Positions 29,411 to 38,400 of a stretch of 64,000 bases of DNA are shown one piece after another (the first letter of the stretch is position 1; every line of letters begins with the position of its first letter). The notes beneath the pieces were generated by a model that was not told the origin of the DNA, did no database searches, and was given only the letters and a program-made list of their open reading frames with translations. The stretch comes from Mesorhizobium huakuii (GTDB taxonomy: Bacteria; Pseudomonadota; Alphaproteobacteria; Rhizobiales; Rhizobiaceae). The position numbers and the translations under genes are program-made. The DNA lies in the NCBI RefSeq assembly GCF_014189455.1, contig NZ_CP050296.1:4026001-4090000 (forward strand), in the 5' to 3' direction.

Positions 29411-32400
29411 TCACGCGACGGCTAGGTCGGAATACTCAAGCACATGCCCGCTATCCATCGCGACGATCGCCAAAGCTTGACCAGACCCACTGCCGTCCGC
29501 GTCATAGTAAAGAACGTCATTGGCAGTGTTAAACCAGAAAACTTGGTTTGTATTAGTCGATCCCGTATCGTTTGCAACGAAATGAGATGCGTCTAATATT
29601 CCAATGTCAGCGCCCCCGCTCGCAAGACCTCCGCCGTATTTAGCGTGATCGAATTGGAAAATGTCGCCCGACGTAAAGCCGGATACGTGATTCAATCCGG
29701 TATCTGGTGATCCCACCCGAATGGCTGTATTGGCGCCAAGCAGATTGACGGTGTTGTCAGCCCCAGAAAGAAGGATGTTATCACTGTTGCCCGACACGTC
29801 CACGGTGTTCTGCGGCCCGACGAGCGAGATGGTATCGCCGGAGCCGGTGACCGTGAGATGGTTGCTACCGGACGGGTTGCCCGGGTTGGGGTCTGTAATG
29901 AAGTTCAGCGTGAGACCGTTTCCGCTGACGCCGATCTGGTCGTTGTAGGCATAGAGGGTCTGCGTCGTGTTGCTTGAAGAGACCGAGACCGTGTGTCCGT
30001 AGCCATAGAGCCTTGAGGTGCCATCGGTGCCGAAGATGTTGACGGTGTTGTAGAAGCCGCTCACCAGCAGCTGGTCAGTGGCGCCTTCCATGCTGATGGT
30101 GTTGTTGAATCCGCCCTCAAATACCAGGCTGTCGTTGCTGCCGCTGACGTGAACCTCGTTGGCGTCGGCATTGTCATAGTAGGTGCCTACCGTGACGGCG
30201 TCATTGTTGCCTGTCACGTTGACATGGTCGTGGGTGCCGGCGACGGTGACAGTATCGTTGGAACCGGTGCCGGGGAGAGGACCTGCCCCGATGGTGATGA
30301 CGCTGTTACTGGCGGCCAGCGTTGCGCCGGTGTTGTCGGACACAAGGTGGATCGGTGAGCTGCCGTTGACGGTAACGGAATCGTTGGTTCCAGAGACGAT
30401 CACGCCCCACGGATCGGAGAACTGTCCGGTGACGGTCACGTTGTCGTGGGCGCCGGCGACGGTGACGGTTGCGCCTGTCACACTGCCGGTGGAGGAAACC
30501 GACAAGGTTTGATTGTCGCCCTCCAGGGTGACACCCGTCCAGTTCGCCAGCGCGACGTTGTCGCCGCTGCCATTCAGATACATCGTGCTGTTGATGGCGC
30601 CGGCCATGCTGATGGTGTCGTTGTCGCCGGACAATATGATCGAGTGACCGCTGCCGCTGATGTTCACATTCGTGCTGCTGGCGGTGACCGTCAGATCGCT
30701 GTCGCTCTTGAGGCCGCTTGAGGAGCCGGCGCCGGAGAAGTTGATCGTATCGCTGCTGCCGGTGACCGCGACGACATCGTGCGCGCCCGAAAGGTTCAGC
30801 GTGTCGCTGTTGCCCGAGACGTTGATCGTATCGCTGCTACCCGCAAGCGTGATAGTCACTCCATTGTCGCCTGCTCCTAGCGTCACGATATTGCCGCTGC
30901 CTGCATTGACGGCCAGGTTCTGCCCATTCCTCGAGGCAAGGCTTTCGCCTGTGCCGGTGAGATTGAAGTTTTCGAATCCGCTGAAAGCCGCAAGGCTGTT
31001 GAGGTCGAACGATCCCGACCCGGAGATGCTGAGAGTGTCGATACCGCCGCCGCCGGTGAGGCGATCCCCGGCGTTTAGTGTCTGCGGTGTAGCGAACAAC
31101 GTATTGCTTCCACTCGCGAAGCTGACGGTCGCATTGCCAGGCCCAAGTGTGACGCTATTATTGTTTGATCCTGCTCCGAATGATACTACGTGATTATTGC
31201 CATACGAGATGTTCACCGAACTGTTAGATCCAGTGATGTTGACCGCGTCGTCGCTTTGACAATCAATTTGAACGACCGCATTGTTTCCGGAAATATTGAC
31301 AGAGTTTAAAGAGGCATAATAGCCAAATAAAACAGATGAATTGTCTCCTACTATGGAAACAGTCGCGAGATGGCTGGAGCCAAAATCAAGATTAGTATTG
31401 TCGCCGGTAACGGTTATCGTGTCGGAGTTGTTTCCAATGCTGAGGTTGTTTCCATCTCCCGTAATGCTAACTACATTGCCGCTTCCCAGATGTAATGTCC
31501 GAAACAAGGCGTTGTCAGCGTTAAGATGGAAGGTTGTCCCCGAGGACAAGAAGGTGACAACGTTTCCTGTGCCCGTAAGAGTGAGGCTGTCATTCGCTCC
31601 TGAGACGGTCACGGTCTCATGATCGCCTGCCACTGTTACTGTATCGCTGGTGCCGCCAACGGTGACCGCGTTGCCGCTACCGGACACCGAGACCGCAACA
31701 CCATCATTGCCGGTCGCCAGCGTCACCGAGTTGCCGCTTCCTGCGTTGACGGCGAGATGCTGACCATTCCTTAGGGTCAGGCTTTCGCCTGTGCCGGTGA
31801 GATTGACGTTTTCGAAGCCACTAAAGGCCGCGAGACTGTTGAGGTCGAATGATCCCGACCCGGAAAGCACCAGCGTGTCGATGCCGCTGCCGCCGGTGAG
31901 TTGATCACCTGAATTGAGCGTCAGCGCGTTGCCAAAAACCGTCGTATCGGCTGAGGATACAGGTATGACATCGTTTGCCGGCGTCAGATTTATGTATCGG
32001 CCGGTGCCGTCGACGAGGATCTCTATCGACCCTTGGGCGAGGATTGCGTCACGCTGGGCGGCCGTGAAGTCGAAGCCATTGGCTGCGATCGTGTCTTGAC
32101 CAAGACCGCCGTTAATCTGGAAGGCGGTTGCAGCGCTCGACACCGTAAAGGTGGTGCCGGTGGCATTGGTGCTGGTGAAGTGGACGTCAGTGGCGACGGT
32201 CTTGCCGGAAAGATCCACGCTGGTCCCCGAGGCTTGCACCTCACCTGATCCAATGAATTCATTGAATTGAGATATGGCGCCTTCCGCGGCAACAACCGCG
32301 CCATTCAGAAGATATAGATCTGGAACGCCACTGATCGTGGTCCCCGAAAGATCGTAGACACCATTTCCGCCATAAACCTGGACGCTGCCACTCGAATTCC

Positions 32401-35400
32401 CGCTGCCCTGGATGATATCTCCCGCGTGGAATTGTGAAGGATCAACGGCGACATAGGCGCTGTTGGCATTATTGGAACTATAGATTTGATACGTGCCGGT
32501 CGAAAGGAAGAAGTTGTCAGTGCCTTGGTCGTAGATCGTGGCCGACCCGCTCGAAAGATAGTAAAGGCCGATATGACCAAGCCCACTTTGGTCGTCGTAA
32601 ATTGTGGTCGAGCCCGAGCCCAGATAAACATGGTTGAAGGATCCGGCCCCGATGTGAGCCGCAACAGTGCCCGCATTGAACGTCAGCGTCTCATTGCCGA
32701 AGCCGGTGGTGTGGAGCGTCCCGCTGAACGCACCGGAAAGGGTAAGCGAGGTTGCTCCATTGCTCGCCAGGTCAATCTCTTCGAAGCCGCTGAAGTGCGC
32801 CAGGCTGTTGAGGTCTACGGTGCCAGACCCGGAGATGCTGAGCGTGTCGGTGCCGCTGCCGCCGGTGAGGCTGTCGCTGCTGTCGAAGGAGGAGGGCGTA
32901 GCGAATACCGTGTTGGTTCCACTCGTGAAGCTGACCGTCCCGCTACCACCTCCAAACGTTACGCTGTTGTCCGAACCAGCTCCGAACGACACCACGTGAT
33001 CATGGCCATATCCGAGGGTGACCGAACTATTGGATCCCGTGATGTTGACTGTGTCGCTGGCCTGGCACTCCACGTTAACGGTCGTGTTGTTGCCGGTGAT
33101 GTTCACGGTGTCATATGTCGAATAAAAACCAAATCCGATAGAACTGTTGTCACCAACTACGGATACAGTTGCAACATGGCCATCGCCAAAATCAACGGCC
33201 GTTCCATTTCCAGCAATTGTCCAATTGTCAAAATTATTGTGTAGCGTAAGGCTGTTGCTATTTCCTGTGATATTCCCTACCTCGGCGCCACCAGGATAGG
33301 TCGATGTCTCCACGGTGTTGTTGTTGCCTATGATCGATACCGTATCATTGGAGCCGTGGATGTTGATCGCATCCCCGCTGCCGGACACAGAGACGGTAAC
33401 GGCGTCGTCGCCTGCTGCCAGCGTCACCGTGTTGCCGCTGCCAGCGTTGACCGTGAGGTTCTGACCATTCCTCAGGGTCAGGCTTTCGCCGGTGCCTGTG
33501 AGATTGATGTTTTCGAAGCCGCTGAAGGCCGCAAGGGTGTTGAGGTCGAACGATCCCGCCGCGGAGAGCACCAGCGTCTCGGCACCGCTGCCGCCCGCCA
33601 GACTGTCCCCGCCGTTCAGCGTCGCGCCAGCGCCGATCGTCGCGTTGACGGTGTTCGTGCCGCCGGCGAAGCTCACGGTGTCCACGCCCGTGCCAAGCGT
33701 CACGGCATTGTTGTTAGATCCTGCACCAGAAAATGATACAAAACCCTCGTTACCGGTCATTACAACCGTATTATTCGATCCTGAGATGTTTACGGTATCG
33801 TTGGTCCCGCCCAGCGTGACGCTGTCGTTGTTCCCCAACAGGGTCAGGGTGGTGTTGTCGCTTGTCGTGACGCCATCGTTGCTTGCGGTGAGGCTTAGTC
33901 CAGCTTGGCTTCTCGCGTAGCTGACTGGCCCACTACCTTGCACGAGAACGTTGCCGTTTCCGGCAAGGCCGGTGCCTGAGTAGCCGCTCACCACTACAAG
34001 GTTGTCCGTTCCGTTTACAGACACACTTCCATAGCTGCCGGTCACGGTCACGAAGTCACTGCTGCCATTGACGCCAACCGAGCTGTAATCGCCGTTGACG
34101 GTGACGGTATCGTTGGCCCCATTGACCTGCACGATGTTTCCACTGTCGCCTCCGGGTTGGGCAACCACGACGGTGTTGTTGTCACCTATGACGTTCACCC
34201 TCTCGTTGTGGGTGGCCAGGGTCACACTGTCGTTGCTGCCCAGGAGATCGATCGAATTGTTGACCTGATAGGCATTCAGGCCATTGCTGGCGGTCAGCGT
34301 CAGGCTTGTATTGCTGGCGGTGAAGGCGACGGCATTGTTGTCACCCGCAATCGTCACCACGTCGTCACCGCCAGTCAGCTGAATGGTGTTGTTGGTGGAC
34401 GTCACGCCCAGGTTCGCGCTGTTCGATCCGAAGACCAGCTTGTCGTTGGTCCCGCCCAGCGTGACGCTGTCGTTCGTCCCGAACAGGCTCAGCGTGTCGT
34501 TGTTGCCCGAGAGGTTCACCGTGTTGCTGCTACCCGTCAAAGTGACGGTGTCGTTGGAGCCCGTCCCGGGGAGGGGGCCTGTTCCAATGGTGATGACGCT
34601 GCTGCTGGCGGCCAGCGTTGCGCTGGTGTTGTCGGAGACGAGGTGGATCGGTGAGCTGCCGTTGATGGTAACCGAATCGTCGGTCCCTGAGACGATCACG
34701 CCCCACGGGTCGGAGAATTGTCCGGTGACGGTCACGTTGTCGTGGGCACCGGCCACTGTGACGGTCGCGCCGGTGACACTGCCATTGGAGGAGACCGACA
34801 GGGTTTGATTGTCGCCCTCCAGGGTGACACCCGTCCAGTTCGCCAGCGCGACGTTGTCGCCGGTGCCATTCAGATACAATGTGCTGAAGGAGGCGCCCGC
34901 CATGCTGACGGTGTCGTTGTTGCCCGCCATGACGATCGAGTGACCGCTGCCGCTGATGTTCACATTCGTGCTGCTGGCAGTGATTGTGAGGTCGCTGTCA
35001 CTCTTGAGGCCGCTCGACGAGCCGGTGCCCGAGAAGTTGAGCGTATCGCTGCTGCCGGTGACCGCGATAACGTCGTGCGCGCCCAACAGGTTCAATGTGT
35101 CGCTGCCGCCAGAGACGTTCACGGTGTCGTTGTTGCCGGTTACGTTCGCAACGTCACCGTCGGCCTGCAGGTTCACCACGTCGCTGTTGCCGGTGACGTT
35201 TGCAGTGTTGGATGAGCCGTCTACGGTAAGGCTGCCATTGTCGCCGACCAAGGTGGCGGTGTTGAAGTGAGAGTAGATGTCAAGGGAGATGCTTCCATAG
35301 TTGCCGGTGAGTGTCACGGACCCATAGTTGGTGTCCGTGGAAATGTGGTTGTGGTCTCCGGTGACGCTCGCGGTCTCGTAGTTGCCGCCGACCAACACCG

Positions 35401-38400
35401 AATTATTGCTGCCCGTTACGCTGACAACGTCGCCCCAACCGGAGATTGTGGTTGAGTTGTTGTCGCCAGTGACGCTCATCGTCTGGCTGGCTCCCTGGTA
35501 GCCGTCGGCATAGAGGGTGGCGTTGGTCGCCGTCACTGCCAGGTTGGTGTTGTAAGTCGTGAAGTGCAACACATCACCGATGCCCGTCATCGACACCGTA
35601 TCGTTGCTGCCAGAGACGTTCACCGTCTCATTGTCACCTGAGACCGACACCGTATCGTTGGCGCCGCCAACGTTGACCGCGCCGCTGCCGCCAGACACCG
35701 AGACCGTAGCTCCATTGTCGCCGGTTCCCAGCGTCACCGTGTTGCCGCTGCCGGCGTTGACAGCTAGGTTCTGCCCGTTCTTCAGGGTCAGGCTTTCACC
35801 CGTGCCGGTGAGATTGACGTTTTCGAAGCCACTAAAGGCCGCGAGACTGTTGAGGTCGAATGATCCCGACCCGGAAAGCACCAGCGTGTCAATGCCGCTG
35901 CCGCCGGTGAGTTGATCACCTGAATTGAGCGTCAGCGCGTTGCCAAAAACCGTCGTATCGGCTGAGGATACAGGTATGACATCGTTTGCCGGCGTCAGAT
36001 TTATGTATCGGCCGGTGCCGTCGACGAGGATCTCTATCGACCCTTGGGCGAGGATTGCGTCACGCTGGGCGGCCGTGAAGTCGAAGCCATTGGCTGCGAT
36101 CGTGTCTTGACCAAGACCGCCGTTAATCTGGAAGGCGGTTGCAGCGCTCGACACCGTAAAGGTGGTGCCGGTGGCATTGGTGCTGGTGAAGTGGACGTCA
36201 GTGGCGACGGTCTTGCCGGAAAGATCCACGCTGGTCCCCGAGGCTTGCACCTCACCTGATCCAATGAATTCATTGAATTGAGATATGGCGCCTTCCGCGG
36301 CAACAACCGCGCCATTCAGAAGATATAGATCTGGAACGCCACTGATCGTGGTCCCCGAAAGATCGTAGACACCATTTCCGCCATAAACCTGGACGCTGCC
36401 ACTCGAATTCCCGCTGCCCTGGATGATATCTCCCGCGTGGAATTGTGAAGGATCAACGGCGACATAGGCGCTGTTGGCATTATTGGAACTATAGATTTGA
36501 TACGTGCCGGTCGAAAGGAAGAAGTTGTCAGTGCCTTGGTCGTAGATCGTGGCCGACCCGCTCGAAAGATAGTAAAGGCCGATATGACCAAGCCCACTTT
36601 GGTCGTCGTAAATTGTGGTCGAGCCCGAGCCCAGATAAACATGGTTGAAGGATCCGGCCCCGATGTGAGCCGCAACAGTGCCCGCATTGAACGTCAGCGT
36701 CTCATTGCCGAAGCCGGTGGTGTGGAGCGTCCCGCTGAACGCACCGGAAAGGGTAAGCGAGGTTGCTCCATTGGTCGCCAGGTCAATATCGTCGAAGCCG
36801 CTGAAGTGGGCCAAAGTGCTCAGGTCAAAGCTACCGGCACCTCCCAGAGTCAGCGTGTCAATGCCGCTGCCTCCGGTCAGACTGTCGCCGCTGTTCAAAG
36901 TCGACGCCGTCGCGAACACCGTGTTGGTGCCGCTCAAGAAACTGACCGTCGCGCTGCCCGCTCCGAGTGTGACGCTGTTATCCGAGCCCGCACCGAACGC
37001 CACCACGTGGCCGTTGCCGTATGCGAGCGTCACCGAACTATTGGATCCGGTGATATTGATCGTGTCGCTGGCCTGGCAGTCCACATTCACGATCGAGTTG
37101 TTGCCGTTAATGTTGGCAGTGTCATACGTCGAATAGAAGCCAAATCCGACCGAGCTGTTGTCGCCCACTATCGATACGGTGGTGCCATGGCTATCGCCAA
37201 AATCAACGGACGTTCCGTTTCCGGAGACCGCCAAAGTATCGTTGTTATTGTGCAGGGAGAGAGTGTTACCGTTCCCCGCAATGCTCACCGTATCGCCGCC
37301 GCCTGGATAATAGGTCTGCACAAAGGTGTTATCAGCAGTGAGATGGAAAGTTGTGCCGGCGGCAATCAGGTTTACGCTGTCGGCCGTGCCCAAAATCGTC
37401 AGGCTTGCATTGGTGCCCGCGACGTTGATCGTGTCGTGGGCCCCAGTGACGGTCACCACATGATCGCCGCCCGACAGGTTCAATGTGTCGTTATTCCCCG
37501 AGAGGTTTACCGTGTCGCTGCTGCCCGTCAAAGCAACGGTGTCGTTGGAACCGGTGCCGGGGAGAGGACCTGTTCCAATGGTGATGACGCTGTTGGTGGC
37601 GGCCAGCGTTGCGCCGGTGTTGTCGGAGACAAGGTGGATCGGTGAGCTGCCGTTGATGGTAACGGAATCGTTCGTTCCAGAGACGATCACGCCCCACGGA
37701 TCGGAGAACTGCCCGGTGACGGTCACGTTGTCGTGGGCACCGGCCACGGTGACGGTTGCGCCGGTGACACTGCCAGTGGAGGAGACAGAAAGGGTTTGAT
37801 TGTCGCCCTCCAAGGTGACACCGGTCGAGTTCGCCAGCGTGACGTTGTCGCCGGTGCCATTCAGATACATCGTGCTGTTGACGGCGCCAGCCATGCTGAT
37901 GGTGTCGTTGTCGCCGGACAATATGATCGAGTGACCGCTGCCGCTGATGTTCACATTCGTGCTGCTGGCCGTGACCGTCAGATCGCTGTCGCTCTTGAGG
38001 CCGCTTGAGGAGCCGGCGCCGGAGAAGTTGATCGTATCGCTGGTGCCAGTGACCGCGACGACGTCGTGTGCGCCCGACAGGTTCAACGTGTCGCTGTTGC
38101 CGGAGACGTTGATCGTATCGCTGCTACCCGCAAGCGTGATAGTCACTCCGTTGTCGCCTGCTGCCAGCGTCACCGTATTGCCGTTGCCGGCGGCGACCGT
38201 CAGGTTCTGACCGTCCTTCAGGGTGAGGCTCTCGCCGGTGCCAGTGAGATTGATGTTTTCGAAGCCGGTAAAGGTTGCCAGGCTGTTGAGATCGATAGAA
38301 CCTGCGCCGGAAATCACCAGCGTGTCGGTAGCGCTGCCGCCGGTGAGGCGATCACCGCTGTTGAGCGTGGCACCCGCGCCGATCGTCGCGTTCACCGCGT

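Noticed and set aside
31914..36110. Paired plus-strand frames at 31914-32099 and 35925-36110 with identical proteins
   Set aside because: They reflect the 970-bp duplicated block read on the wrong strand, not two genes.
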